Source of the DNA: Enoplolaimus lenunculus
Taxonomy: Eukaryota > Nematoda > Enoplea > Enoplida > Thoracostomopsidae
Assembly (NCBI GenBank): GCA_030248215.1
Contig: JASANG010000869.1
Span: 27,484 to 91,483, forward strand
Length of the DNA: 64,000 nucleotides
Direction: 5' to 3'
The notes under the pieces are model-generated. The model saw only the letters and a list, made by a program, of their open reading frames with translations, did not search any database and had not been told where the DNA came from. How positions within the stretch are numbered: the stretch's first letter is position 1; every line of letters starts with the position of its first letter. This document shows, piece after piece, positions 46,016-59,477 of this stretch. The position numbers were made by a program, and so were the translations under genes.

Positions 46016-48097
46016 TAATACTTCGAACTCAGCAACGAAGTTACTAAACGGTGTAGGCACAAGCAACAGAGAATCTAAAGGAATATTCATGGGTCAAACC
46101 TGCCTACGAATGGAAACGGTGAATCGTTTTAAGTACAAAAAAATCGAAATATTTGTGTTACTTCAAAGGTACGAAAGCTGTCTGCAATTAGCAATGGCTC
46201 CTGCTGTGCTGGTTGTGCGGAGCCCACATACTGAAAGTTTTCTTTCATTTGGTTTGCAGAGCGACTGCCGTTTTCTTGAACCCCCGTAATTTTAAGAGAC
46301 CTTGAGCAGCATGGCGGCTATCGCTCCCAGAACACGCACACTAAGTAATACGTGATTGAAACATGTAAACTTTCGAATCAAGTGGTTTTACACTGTGTTG
46401 GGGGAAATAAAAAAAGTGGCCATGAAGGGCAAAATGTTTCAAGAGGACTCAGAGTTTTCGACCCACCTTCACTACGAACCCGTAATTCGAGTACAGCCTT
46501 CTACACTATAAATTCCAATGAGTTAATTGTTCAAATCAGACGGAAAGTTAGTTATTTCTGAGTTAATAACAGTAAACTTTAACTCACTCTGAGTTCAGTT
46601 GATTCTCACTGAGAGTTGAGTTGACTCCGGAAACGATGACTAATTAAATCAGAATGAGTTGAATCAACTCAAAATTGTGAGTTCTGATAGTCCTAACTCA
46701 GAAAGGGTGATTCAACTCATTCTGAGTTGAAATCAACTCACTAAAATTTACAGGGTAGAACGCGCACTTGTCTTCCGGTATCGTAGTATACAGTGACGGC
46801 TGTATTAATCATGACTTTGACTGTTTTCGTAGCATTAAATGTTTAATACAGTCCAGCAGCGACTTTACTCTGCTCACATATATTGCAACCTTATTTCCCC
46901 TGAGTGCGTTCCACACCTGGCACTTTATGCTTATAAAGTTTCGTTGAATTGTATGCGTCATGCTACTTGAAAATACTTCAAAACAGTTATATACCTATAA
47001 GGTTATTAAAAATTGCCAAAATTTTATTTTCAATCTCATTAAAACTTTCACTTTCATTTAAGTACGTGGTTTTCAGCCAAATTTTCGCAAAATGCATTCA
47101 AATTGTTGCAATTTTTCATTGAAACAACATTGCATAAAAATGGCTTTCTGTTTAATTTCAATGATTCGTTCTTCATTGTTTTGTTGTCATTATGTGTATA
47201 GCTGTATTCGTAGTGATTTTTGATTTTTAGCGACCACTTTGTCTAACAACAACAGTTGTTTATCGTATTTTTTGTTATATTTATTCCGTTTCGTTAATAG
47301 TGTCTATAGCCTAGTTTTACACCTATTTGAAATAATTTTTGTTGAATATAACCATTGCCATAAATAATTTCTACTACGTCTGATGCAAATATAAAATGTA
47401 TTGAATGAACTGAAAGCAACAAGATCTCTGAATCATTGTTATAAGACATTCGTTTATCTGTAGCACCTATCACCAGAGTGCACCTGGTCCTATGAAGATT
47501 TGGACAAAAGTAGTTTATTCAAAGTGCAAAAAATGTGTAAAGTTTCTAACCGCAATCTTACTTGTGCTACACGCATTTAAATATACGGGCTTTATACTTT
47601 CAATGGTTACCACATTCCGAAAACAAAACTACTGCGATAAAGAGTGAAAAATTTACCTTTAACAAGCAGCTCCTGAAAGGGTTTGATAGGCGGCGTAAAA
47701 TGTTTTACTTGAATCAGGTTTAAAACTAAACAACACCAAGCAAGTTGAACAGGTCCAGAATACAAAGTCCGAATGGAAAATTGGACTTAAACTTATGTCC
47801 AGGCGTAAGCTCAAAGCCAATATCTATTAAGGCTAAGAGAAAGCCTACGCCGAACGACTTTATTTGGGATCATAATCATCGACGCATCAACGGTAAAGCA
47901 GCATGGGCTGAATAAACAATGCATACTTTTTCCACAAAAAGTATCTCGACATAACAGAACTGGGCCTAAGCGTAAACCTAGGTCTGCGCCTAATCTTAAG
48001 CCTAGATCATGTGATAAAGTAACAAAAAAGCACACCATAGTTACAATAACTTTCCATCAAGTAAAACTGTAAAATCTACCCAACAGGAGTAGAACCC
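46016..48097. other. Downstream flank of the ADAMTS gene
   Basis: Contains the likely 3' UTR, TIR element R, a diverged family G-like piece (47458-47588, capped by gtagcacctatcaccag and gtgctacacgcattt) and degenerate TTAGGC-like words at about 47805-48005. No gene recognised. Confidence 0.5.
46498..46760. mobile_element. TIR element R
   Basis: Left ttctacactataaattcc, right aatttacagggtagaa as the inverse. The inside is a string of gagtt/aactc words (tgagttgaatcaactc palindromes). Confidence 0.72.
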
Positions 48098-48666
48098 TGT
48101 ACAGATGTCTCTGCAGCCAGCTCCTCGCAATCCTAGAATTTAGGTTTAATAGCTCGGAGCACATCTTAGAGAATGTGCGAGCTTTCGGGCTGCCCGAAAA
48201 ATTTGGGAAGACACAGCTGTGACTCGGAGGGTTCTGAGCTGATGGAGGCAGCCCTTCGGGTTTTGGGGCTCTGGAGGGTCGCTACATGTGCGTGTGCACA
48301 GATCGTGGACCACAGAAGTTGCACGACTGCGCGGGTACCGTGGATTCCTACTCGGCGGGCTGTGGGTACCCTCACAGCTGAAATGACTTGCAGTGCCTGA
48401 CTATCGCAGGTTTCTTGATCACTGCTGTGAAATTTTAACAGGTGGTACTTTGTATATATATTTGTGCTTATTTTTGTTGAAGGTGTTTGTGTGGTGTTTT
48501 AAAACGTTGGAATGTTATGTGTGGTGTGAGGACAAATATAACCGGCTGTCTGGGGAGTTTGTGCAAGAAAATTTTTGCATAAATGCTGGATAATTCTGAA
48601 AGAGAAAAGCGTAGTTTGAAGGTATTTTGGAGAACAAGTTACAGGGGCGTTTTAACTTTTCGGGTA
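48098..48666 (+). repeat. Left long terminal repeat of the fossil
   Basis: Direct counterpart of 51262-51873. Contains a promoter-like tttgtatatatatttgtg segment near 48450. Its right boundary is taken where similarity to the other copy stops. Confidence 0.75.
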
Positions 48667-51261
48667 TGACTGTCAAATATTTAGTCCGTCTTAAAAGACG
48701 GAAAGTGTATATCTATAAGATGACTGGATGGTAGCACGTATATATGTACACGCAATGCTGTATTGACACGGCGAATATCCAATATATGTTGCAAATATCA
48801 TTTACACGGTAGTGTATATGTTTGAATTCAGTGTATGAAGCTGTTATATGTTGCAATGTAATAAATAGCGTACAAAGCTATGGTCATTAATCCACGTACA
48901 AATTGAAGTATGAACAAGCCAATTTCAATAAAGCAATAGAATATCGCGTTGTATACATAATAAGGGCCATCTAAACGTATTAGCTACGACACTGATGTTG
49001 CATACATAAATACGCATGGGTATCCCCCTTAAACAAAGGGGGATCGTTAATCACGATCCGCACAAGGAAAAACAATATTCAATTTGAAGTAAAAGCCTGT
49101 CACCTCTGATTTACTGACAACTAACAATTAATAAGCTAGCATGCCGGAAGTCAATGCTAATATGAATAATATTGTAGATTAGGAAAGGTAAAGAGCAGTT
49201 GAGGAACAACAGCGGGAAACGGCTGTCAAGGTTGCCATATTTTGGAATGCCATCATTCATTGGAAGGTTTGTTATTTCAGGTACAATACAAAAATATACT
49301 CATATACCGATTAGTAAAATATCTAATTTGGTTGACAAATTTTGATCAAATAAAATCCTAATACAAACCACCCATTAGTACACAAAATGAATGACTTGGC
49401 CACACGGCAGTGTAACCAAGATCCACTCAATACTCAAAATATTAATGCGATCGTTACTGTAGGCGGACGCAATAGTACGAAGAAAAAATTCAGAATTGGG
49501 TATAATGTGATAATAAACAACACGATCCAGCAAGATGGTTTACTTTTCAGTGTGTAGATCTTACTAACAATTATCTGGAAAATAACAGGTGGTACCGCCA
49601 ACGGTGTAGAGATGATAGCTGTCACCTCTAAAATTCCATTTTTATATTAATTTTTATGTTGTCATTATTGGAGTTTGCTTTAGGCGCTAGCACAATGAAA
49701 CAGGCAATGCATAATGAACGTTGGCCCAGACAATGATCCATCACAGTGGCAGCAAATCTCAGCAAACAAATCAGTGAATTACATCCAGACAAACGTCGTA
49801 TGACGGTAGTCACGCCAACAGCAAAAGATGTACAATTCGCAATAGAGCACTGGCGCACGAATCGCAAACCAACACTTTTGCATCGGATACTAAATGGTAA
49901 ATGACGATATTAATGCCATAATACATCAAGCAATTGGAACGTATTTGACGGATGTAAGCTGACTGATTGAAGCAAAACGACACTTTCGAGCACACGATCA
50001 GCAGCAATAGTGAGAGATAAGATGGGCTAATGCGAACAAGACCAACGACTCATGTGACAGAATCAACCTCCAAAACGTCGCACAGCTTTGTGTTGTTTCG
50101 TTACACGTATGCACGATCAACTGTGACTTCAAGAACAGGTAGCAGTTGCGTTCAAACGTTACATAATCTGCAAAAAGAAACATTGTTCGCACGGTTTCAC
50201 CGATAATAATGATCCAACTTGTGATTTAGTTTTAATAACCTCGTCAAAATGCTATTAGCTAATAGCATAATTTAGTCAAAATAACTCTACCTTATTTACT
50301 AGTAAACCAAGATTCTCAAAATATTACATTTCGTAACAATATAACAAATAAAGCTTTATTTGACAATGAATTTTTAGCACTTGGTATTTCGAACACGTGT
50401 CTTAATCATATAATCATGTACCTTAAACATCGCTTGTGTATCAATGACTTCACCGGCTTTAATTATCGACCTTAGGACAATTTATTTGCTTTATCAACAA
50501 ATAGTGCAGTAATTGGCATGGCAATAATGACATTAGCAAGGACTGTTTGGGAAGCATTTAGTGGCGACATGGTCATATTCCGACAGGAACTGACGAAGGA
50601 GTTTGTTATTAGTAGTCTACAAGGGTGTAAGAACGATGATGAGCTAATGCTGTTCAGGGCGCATCATGAAAAGTAGTTATTTATCAATCGGTATTGTGTT
50701 AGCTAGTAAAAACTATTACATGCTCGATGACGACGGTATGGCAAAATACTAGAGTGGTAGCCTTGATCTCTGATATGAAGGCGAGTTATTATACTAGTGA
50801 ACGACCTTTAGAAGTTGGTGCGATACTATTTTACGTTACTGGAGATTTGTTTTGTTAAATTTGTTATATATTGTGTGTTAAAATGCTGCGGTAGTAGTAA
50901 TTTTCATGTAAATGGAATATTTTGTAAAGTTCTCATGTTTTAATGCTGTTCGGAACATTAGTCAAAATTCGGCAATTACATATCGTTATTCAAGTTTTGG
51001 GTTTTTTCAATAACTAAATCTTCATACTGTGGGGTATTTGCGGCTCGCGGACGGTCTGCTGTGGTTGTGTTGGTCGGTGGTGGTAGAGCAGACATGTGTA
51101 GACGACCCTAGCTTGGGTTCGTCGTTAACATGCATATGTGGTGTTCTCCAGCGAGTAGCTGTGTGCCGTTACATCTGCCTATTCTTGCCAATCTTTAGAT
51201 TTTGATTTTATGTTGCTTCCCGCAACTCCCGATGAGGACATCGGGCTTAAAGAAAGGGGGA

Positions 51262-51873
51262 TGTACAGATGTCTCTGCACCCAGCTCCTCGCAATCCTAG
51301 AATTTAGTTTTAATAGCTCGGAGTACATCTTAGAGAATGTGCGAGCTTTCGGGCGGCTCGAAAATTTTGGGATTATATCCGAGCGAAAGGACCCCGTACG
51401 AGCATGTGTCGGCAGACACAGCTGTGACTCGGGGAGGGTTCTGAGCTGATGGAGGCAGCCCTTCGGGTTTTGGGGCTCTGGAGGGTCGCTACATGTGCGT
51501 GTGCACAGATCGTGGACCACAGAAGTTGCACGACTGCGCGGGTACCGTGAATTCCTGCTCGGCGGGCTGTGGGTACCCTCACAACTGAAATGACTTGCAG
51601 TGCCTGACTATCGCAGGTTTCTTGATCACTGCTGTGAAATTTTAACAGGTGGTACTTTGTATATATATTTGTGCTTATTTTTGTTGAAGGTGTTTGTGTG
51701 GTGTTTTAAAACGTTGGAATGTTATGTGTGGTGTGAGGACAAATATAACCGGCTGTCTGGGGAGTTTGTGCAAGAAAATTTTTGTATAAAGGCTGGATAA
51801 TTCTGAAAGAGAAAAGCGTAGTTTGAAGGTATTTTGGAGAACAAGTTACGGGGGCGTTTTAACTTTTCGGGTA
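51262..51873 (+). repeat. Right long terminal repeat of the fossil
   Basis: Direct counterpart of 48098-48666, preceded by the purine tract. Confidence 0.75.
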
Positions 51874-54489
51874 TTGTGCTGTTGTGTTGTTTAAAACATT
51901 TTTGTTAAGCGGATTATTTTGATGGGTTATAAGGTACCGCAAAATAATAACTGCCTGCGGCAGCCGGCAGTTTGGTCCCGTTCTGCAAATTTGGATGCAT
52001 TTAACTTAGCAACGACCGAGCCACCTTTCTCGATGTGGTTGACATATGATCAACACATCTTTCAGCCGCTCGTGCTGCCAGTTAATGTGATTCTTGAAGT
52101 ATTGATAAGCGTCATCTGGGTTTTTATTTGTCGGTTCATGGTTGCTTTACACCGCTACATAACTGCTTCACTTAATAAAATTCTGGAGTTACAATATTTT
52201 TAATTTACATCTGAAAATTCTGTTTGTAATAACGATCCCGTTAGTTATATTAGGTAGTTTTTTGTGTAGTGTAAGTTAATTCGTGCTAATATCGTTTTGT
52301 TGATGGGTTATATTGTCAGGGACATCATTTCCATACAACTTGGCACGGTTTGATTGAGTTATGGGCAGTTGCCCAGGATCACGTAACGGTCTGTGCCCGC
52401 AGGAATATCGGAACTGTAATCGGCATTTTTTGTATAACTATTATTTTTATTGTCATTGTTGCTACATTATTATTATGTTTGTTGCTACTATTAATTCCTT
52501 CTTCAAGCGCATTCTGTTGTTGCGTTTTTTTATGTATGTCTGCACACATATACGTGTATGGTTAAGCACTCTAGTTTTGTTGGCGGTACGCCTTTAAGCG
52601 TAATTCTGGAGTGCCATCCTTTTTCTGTTTCCTACCTGGCCTCCCCTACGGATCTGGAACGCCCTGACTAGACAGTGCATGACTAGACTTTTATGTGCTT
52701 AGAAACACACGGCAGGGCGATCTCGCAAATTTTTAAGCAGTAATAGGGATGTCATGTTGATGCTAGCGTGTGATCAAGGTACTCATAAGGGAAGCCATTG
52801 GAGTACGTACGCTCGATTTTGTTATTAGGGTTGCACAGCCGCTAGCATGCAGAAATTTCACTCAACATGAGGCACTCTCAATCAACATGTCCTGGTTCTG
52901 CTAATACGATGATGCTCTATTTTAATATATATATTTTTTTTGTTTCTGTTGTTTTGTTTGTTGTGTTGCCGTGCCCACATGTATGCATATGTGTCAACTA
53001 ATTTCTTTTTGTACGGGCAGCTGTCTAAGGTGTAAATTTTCGTTCAAGATTGGTTGAGGCTTTAATTCTGCCCATGGAAAACTGTGACATACCCCTGAAA
53101 TACTCTCGCGACTTCTTTCCCCCTCCTTGCTGTGACTCTATTCCGGACCTCCTAAAATTTGATTAGTTTGGCTTAATTGCATATTGTGATGACTAGGGAT
53201 TTGCGTGATTAGAACGGTAATTGCACAACGCAGAAATTTTTACCGGTAGTCATAGGTGCATATATATCTATGAATTCCGAGATAGTGAGAAAAGGGGATG
53301 ACCGAAATGGGGTTTGCTCGGAACGGAATGCGACAATGAAATCACGACCCAAATCTAGGCAATTAAGAATTTCGGAGGGACTGGTCGAGCTTTAATGCCA
53401 ACTAAACTTAATCCCTTTCTCAAAACCGAATTTTGCCCCTATGCTTACCGGAAACCTGACTAGAGTTAGTAGATTGCACTAAAACGACTACACGTATGAA
53501 ATTGCACATTGCACACTGTGTTTGTACAGCACGAGTGACGTTAAAGCACGCAATAGGGGTTGAAGTTCAAAAATCAAAGGGTTTGTGAGGCTCGAACGGC
53601 CAGTAATAATCAGAGGGAGTTCATCAGGTCACCCCTAACCGCTCCTAGTATATCCGCACGCACACACGCCTGCCTCCGACTCTTACCCCGTGCCGGGAAA
53701 TATTAAATGCATATATACAAAACAGCAGGCAGGAAATTGCAAACTAGTGCAGAAACTCAGCTGTGGAGGTAAGAAGGGGGATGAGTTTTTAGCTTACCCC
53801 TCCCCAAGGTTATTCACAGCGGGTATGCTCAAACGCAAACTAGGTTACTTTGCCAGAGCCCCCTTCCACTCTCGGCATCGTTTTAGTAGCCCGCGGATTG
53901 TCAAATGTTTTCGGTGCGTTTCGAAACCTCTAAGCTGAATGTTGTGTGGGCGGTCAATTTCAAAGCACACAAATCAGAAGCAAATGCAGAAACTCACCGT
54001 TAAACTTGACAAGAGAGCTTAGCTCAAGACGGAGGAGACGCCGTATGCGTCGTGAAGGGAAGAAGGACAAGGGTTTTTGAGGGTTGTTTTGAAATTTCAA
54101 ATTTTCAAATTTTAAGTTAAGCAACGCCTCGCTTCAGCTTAAGGGGGGTAGGCAGTTTAGTATTGGGGGTAGTTGTGTTTTTGGTTTCAGGATACGCAAA
54201 GGGGGCAGTAGGAACTTGTGCTTCCGAGGGCTTAGTGGGACTATTAGGAAGGAAGTTGAGTAGAGTGGTGGTTTATTGCTTTAGGAAGGCTGAGTTTTAG
54301 GGCGAGTGAATTGTTGTTTTCAAAACTCAGGTGCGGAGTTGGCGCTTTAGGGTTCGGCTCACCGGGTTGGCGGAGTAAGCCGTCCCGGCTGCCGTTTTAG
54401 GTCGGAAACCAGGATCTTGTGAAAATTTTGAATTTCTTGACACTCAAATTTTGAAATTTCTTTTCATTTTTGGGCTTCCTGGGATTCTA
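51874..54489. other. Region without recognised gene
   Basis: No conserved open frame. Short frames near 51919-52203 and 52350-52597 look hydrophobic by composition but match no family I know. The sequence is less AT-rich than the introns and may belong to a large decayed element together with the 180-bp array. Confidence 0.4.
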
Positions 54490-55935
54490 AATTTAGTACC
54501 GGTTGTCTTCGCCTCCTGTTTTGGCCGAGAAAACCACTCCGAACCTGTACAGTGAACGAATATTCGAAATTAGGGTAAATGTAGTTTATGAGTATTGGTC
54601 GCGAGTTGGGTCTTTGGGAAATTTTGACTGTCGTTTCACAGAATATAGCATGTAAACTGGCATTAGGCGATTTCCCCGCACTGTGCCAACTAAGAAAATC
54701 GCCCCAACTATAGCCCGCAATGCGGTAGTCAAAAGTTATAGACATTTTTTAAAACTTCGAGATTTTGTGCGTGTGTGTGTCCGGAGGCCCGGCCCCGAAA
54801 AATGCAATTTTTACTTTTCCGGAACCGGATGTTAAAATTACTACCATTCGACTCAGCTCGCTGAGCTGATCAAGAAAACCACCCCGAACCTTATCCGGAA
54901 ACCAATAGATAACAAGTTATGGGCCTCTGAAGTTTTCGGGATCTAACGTGTACACACTTTTACGGATCCCGGGTCCAAAAACGCGATTTTCACTTTTCCG
55001 GGATCGGGTGCTAAATTTGGTATCAGTCGATTCAGCTCGTCGAGCTGGTTAAGAAAACCACACCAAACCCTGTTCGCAAACCAGTACTTAAGGAGTTATG
55101 GTCAATCAAAGGTTTCAAAGATTTTGTGTACGTACACTTTTACGGATCGGATCCTGAAAAAACGCGATTTTCACTTTTTCACGATCCGCCCTGAATATGG
55201 GTACCGTTCGATTCCGCGCATCGCGCTGAGTAAGAAAACCACCCCAAACAGGCCTTGCAAACCAAAACTTAAAAAGTTATGACCATTTGAAAATTTTGAT
55301 AATTCACATATACACGCAAATTACGGATCCGGTCCTGAAAACGCGGTTTCAACTTTTTCGAGCTACAAGGTTAAAATCCATATCATTCGATTCGGCCTGA
55401 CCAGTAGAGCAAGAAAATCACCCCGAACATGGTCCGCAAATCCATGGTTGAAAAGTTATAGTCAATTGAAATTTTCCAAATTTTGTATGTACGTGCTTTA
55501 CGGATACGGCTCCGAAAAATGCGATTTTCACTCTTTCGGAGCACAACGTCAAATTCGGTACCGTTTGTTTCCTTGCGTTGCGCAGAGCAAGAAAACTACC
55601 CCGAACAGTGTCCGCAAACGAATACTTCAAAAGCTAAGGTTCGCCGAAAATCCTTAAAAATTGTATGTACATGCACCGCAGAACGGGTCTCCTAAAATGC
55701 GGTTTTCGCTTTCCCGGGGTTCGACGCTAAGAGTGGTACCGTTCGATTTCTCTCGTTGCCCGGGTTCATACAACCACTCCAACACGGTCCGTGAATGCAT
55801 ATTTGAAAACTATGGCCGATGGAGGCTTTGCAAATTTTGTGTTTTTAGCACTTGGCCAGGGGGTTTTGGAAAGTCATGGTTTCAGTTTACCCAGGATATA
55901 GTATTAAACTTCAAGTCATTTAACTTAGCATAACG
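54490..55935 (+). repeat. Degenerate tandem array with about 180-bp period
   Basis: The phrase aagaaaaccaccccgaac recurs near 54872, 55051, 55232, 55411 and 55589, with weaker copies near 54522 and 55771; steps are 178-181 bp. Each unit also has an aagttatggtcaatcaaa-like segment, a ttttacggatcc-like segment and a gcgattttcacttttc-like segment. About seven to eight diverged monomers. Confidence 0.85.
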
Positions 55936-56694
55936 TTCCGGTTAACAGCACCATTCCAAATAGGGCTCTAGGACTTTGGGCACCAACTATATATGTTTTT
56001 AAATTGTCGTTTTAGCTTGTTGCTCGAATTTTTCTTTTGTGTCATTTGCTTCTCGATGCCTCATATTTAGATTTTGTAGTGTATTTTACCTATTGTCATG
56101 ATTTGTTATGTTGGTGTGTTTTCTAAGGTATTCGCACAAGGTAGCAAAAATTTGTGATAACACTAAGCACGAGACTATCACCCTCTGAGGTTTGTAGACT
56201 TGTTTCTAACGCCAATTCAGACTTTCGTTAGCCCATTTTATCAAGGATGGGAGAGTCAGTATAGCACGATTGTAGGCTTGGGCAGTTCACGCACACTGGC
56301 ATTTGGCTTCGAGGATTTTCCAGCACATATGTTTATCTGTAGGGTTTTAGGCTTTACCCGTTACGCGCGATTCTATTTTACACGGCGCTCCTCGCTGCGT
56401 TTTCATGCTGTCATGACGCACTTTATTTTATGACACGCCCAAGTTTTACACTGTGGGCTCCCGCCTTGTAAAGCGTGTGCGTAGTGTCCTACGAGATAAT
56501 AAGAGGGAGGCCTTAAGACAAAAGCTGCACGTGGTTATCATGTTTCATAAAGGGGAGTATGACTAAACCTTGACAACGTTATTTCTCTGGCCCTGGTACC
56601 ATGTGCACCTCCGTGTCCAAACTTTGAATGGGGGTAAGCCTCGTTAGCCCCCGCATAGCTCTCCTGTTGTAGATTACACGTTAAAATTTATCAG

Positions 56695-56870
56695 CCAATC
56701 ACAGGCTTTTACGAATTAATCCAGCGCTCTTTTCGTATTGGCTGATCAAAACTTAGAAATTTCCGACCAATGAAATAAACTTACGATGTCTGTTTTCGAG
56801 TCGCGCTCATTGGCTAGATTTTGAGCCCCGCACAGTATATAAGACCGCTGACAGGCTGAACATTCAGTTC
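56695..56870 (+). promoter_or_regulatory. Promoter-like block: four CCAAT boxes, TATA box, initiator
   Basis: CCAAT or its complement occurs at 56695-56699, 56737-56741, 56767-56771 and 56809-56813. TATATAAG is at 56836-56843 and an initiator-like TTCAGTT has its A at 56866, 30 bp after the first T of the TATA box. The layout fits a strong RNA polymerase II core promoter reading rightward. No downstream ORF of recognised type follows; it could be a retroelement terminal-repeat promoter or that of an unrecognised gene or RNA. Confidence 0.6.
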
Positions 56871-57179
56871 AGCTTCATATTTTTCGGTTTTCGCTCGCGT
56901 GCTCGAGCCGCGACAGCAAACCGATCTCCCTGCACACGGAGGCGACTTAGTGTGCACGGGAGTTTCGGGGCGCTGCAGCAAAAAGGGGGGTGCGCGCGTT
57001 ACGCGCTGGGGGAGGAAACTTTGGAATAAGGGGGGGGCCAAGCTGGGATTTTCCGGTTTCACAAAGGGGGTGTGGGTAAACTTTTGATCTAAAACTTTGC
57101 CTGGCGTTGGCGACAACGCAGGCCCAGCGATTCTGTGTAAACTTTTAGGGGGGCAAAATTTTAAATCAGAAAATACCTG

Positions 57180-58719
57180 CAAGGTGATGCCATATAGGCA
57201 GCGATCCTAGAAAAATTTAAAGTATGTTCAGGATGGACATTAATATTCGCAGGATTGATTGTCAGCGCGGTAGGGATGCCAATTCAGCCTAATGCTAAGC
57301 ATTTAGGATATGACAAACAAAAGAGCTGAGGCCTACCGTTCAGAGAATTTCGGTGTACCCCGTGATTTAAGGCGATCCTAGCCAGGCCCCAGGAAACTAA
57401 GCTTTGATACTTGGTCACCCGTTTGCAATCAAACTGCTGAATGTGCAGCCTGTGAAAAACCACGCTTAAGTCTAAAAAAGTGTAGTGCCCTCGGAAACAG
57501 ACGCGGTGCTAGAGAATATATACACAGAGAATCTCTCAAGAAACCTCTTGAATTCGGAGCATGCACATAGCGGGATTTTCGGGGTGCACCCCCACCCTCG
57601 TAAGACTTTACGGTAAACGTGCAGCTTTTCCGAAACACACTAGGGTGATGATGGTGAATTTGACCAGAATGTCCATGCAATGAGTGGTAGTCGTGAGCAC
57701 TGGCTTAAGTGAAACTTGAGTCTAAGCTGGAGGTAAACTGCGCCCGCCTGAAAGGTTGGAAAGGGACCAGCCAAATTCACCATCGTCAGACATAAGACGT
57801 AACGTAAGGTACACACCGCAGTCTAACGCTATGGCAGTCAGCGATAAGGTGCTCGCAGTAGAGCATAGCAACCCAAGCATCGTTAAAATTTTAAAATCTT
57901 TTGCTATAGCTGTTCTAGCAATTACCGTAAGCAAATTACGATATAATTGTAATTCACTAAGTCGAATCCACGACTGATCACTTAAGTCTGACTTTAAGAC
58001 AAAGGTACTTTAGGACAGTATAACTTGTATGTATAAAGTGTACAAAAACAATAATAAACCAAAACTTTAAGCTGAGTTCAGTCCTGAACCTAGAGCGCTC
58101 AGCAGATTCCTGGCCTAAGAGCCACGGCTGAAATTACGATAAAACCCAGAGTTAAAACAGACTCCAGCTTTTGTACCCATGCGAAAATTCTATGAACATC
58201 GGAGTCTCGAGTAATGAACAAATAGCCCTGGTTCGAATCAGTGGCAAGTAAAATCAATTAAAAAAACCTCAAAGGCTAGGATCGATCCGCCTTTCTGTCA
58301 AAACGGCCTATGGCCAAGTAAAGCAAAACTCGGTTGAACCAACTGATTTCCAGGACTAAGACTAAGGTTGAGCTGTATCTATGACCAAGTGCCGTTAAGT
58401 CCAACCATGACAAAAAGTTGTGAGCACACAGTCGTACTAAAATCCATGGAGAAAAAGCTAATTGTTACTGATGTGGTCTAGTTACACGCACTCGGGGGTT
58501 CGTTAGAGCTTAGAGCATAGGCAGGCTTAGGCGTATGAAGATGTCGGGATTTTGTGACTCTCAAAACCTGATATCACGCCGGGGGACCGTCATCCTCTAG
58601 GCAAGTAGCTTACTTTGGCAGATCCACGGCCTCGAACACCCGTGAGAGTATTATCTCGGATTCGTCCGCAGGGATACTCGTTGATCGTACCCGTAACAAT
58701 ACCCAGAACTATTGAGGTG
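57180..58719. other. Region without recognised gene
   Basis: Downstream of the promoter-like block. No open frame above about 85 codons and no repeat family shared with the introns was recognised. Confidence 0.4.
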
Positions 58720-58838
58720 CTGTAGTGACTAGAGAGTGACCCGAATAAGAGGTGGGACTGATATTGATTTGACCTCTCCAGAGGGTACCGTCTGTTATTC
58801 GGTTACGGACTGTTATTTATTTTTATCCCGTCCTCCGC
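58720..58838. mobile_element. TIR family A, copy 6, left part only
   Basis: Left terminus with a small insertion (tgtagtgactagagagtgac then ccgaataagagg). The family sequence ends about 120 bp in. Confidence 0.7.
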
Positions 58839-59149
58839 TAAACAGAAATGTCTTCAAAAAACGTTTTGAAATCATGTCTGAAAATAAACGTTTTCCAGTT
58901 AGTTTTAGAAAAATTGTCTTAAATATCAGCAAAACTTTTCAGGTTTTCCACAGAAAACACTTTTCTGAATAAATTCAGAAATACTATTTTGTGTGTGGCA
59001 TAATAAATACCGATTTTTAGAATTGTATCTTTTATGCTCATATCAATTTGCTTGAGGGTCAGGGTACTTCCTTTCGAGCAACAAGTTAAAACAAGTGCTT
59101 AAGAAACGAAAATTGAAGTTCGGAAACTCAAAAAACACAAAATCAAGTT

Positions 59150-59242
59150 TCGGATATCCGAAATAGAAAATTTCATTTCGGATATCCGGATAAATATCTG
59201 GCAAGAATTGCCGGATATCCGGATATGAAGAAATATCCGATG
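59150..59242. repeat. Cluster of GGATATCC palindromes
   Basis: cggatatccg occurs repeatedly (near 59152, 59180 and 59211) with partial forms between them. Probably the end of a further inverted-repeat element. Confidence 0.55.
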
Positions 59243-59477
59243 CCCATCACTATCTCAGACTGTATAAAGAGAGTGGGCAGGGACAACGCGGGTACACAAA
59301 AGGGAGGGATTTTTTTGCAAATGTGCGTGCATTTTAACGTGGATGACCCAATATTGCAATGCATTCCTGGCTATGCATACAAATATGATTCAATTACCCG
59401 GAATTGAATTTTGTTTAAAATTTTATTTTCAAACTGAATTCCGTGTTCCACCACTGTGTCACTCCTTATTGTGGACC

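Larger units (their letters stand above)
48098..51873 (+). mobile_element. LTR-retroelement fossil, family not assigned
   Basis: Two long direct repeats (48098-48666 and 51262-51873) both begin TGTACAGATG and are highly similar, so insertion looks fairly recent. A purine tract (51249-51261, aaagaaaggggga) lies directly before the second repeat, as expected for second-strand priming in this class. About 2.6 kb lies between the repeats, shorter than a whole element. I recognise no intact gag or pol domain, so the element looks broken or non-autonomous. No clear target duplication was found. Confidence 0.7.

Noticed and set aside
48173-51800. Small repeated frames in both long terminal repeats
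   Set aside because: They are mirror frames of a non-coding repeat and show no recognised protein.
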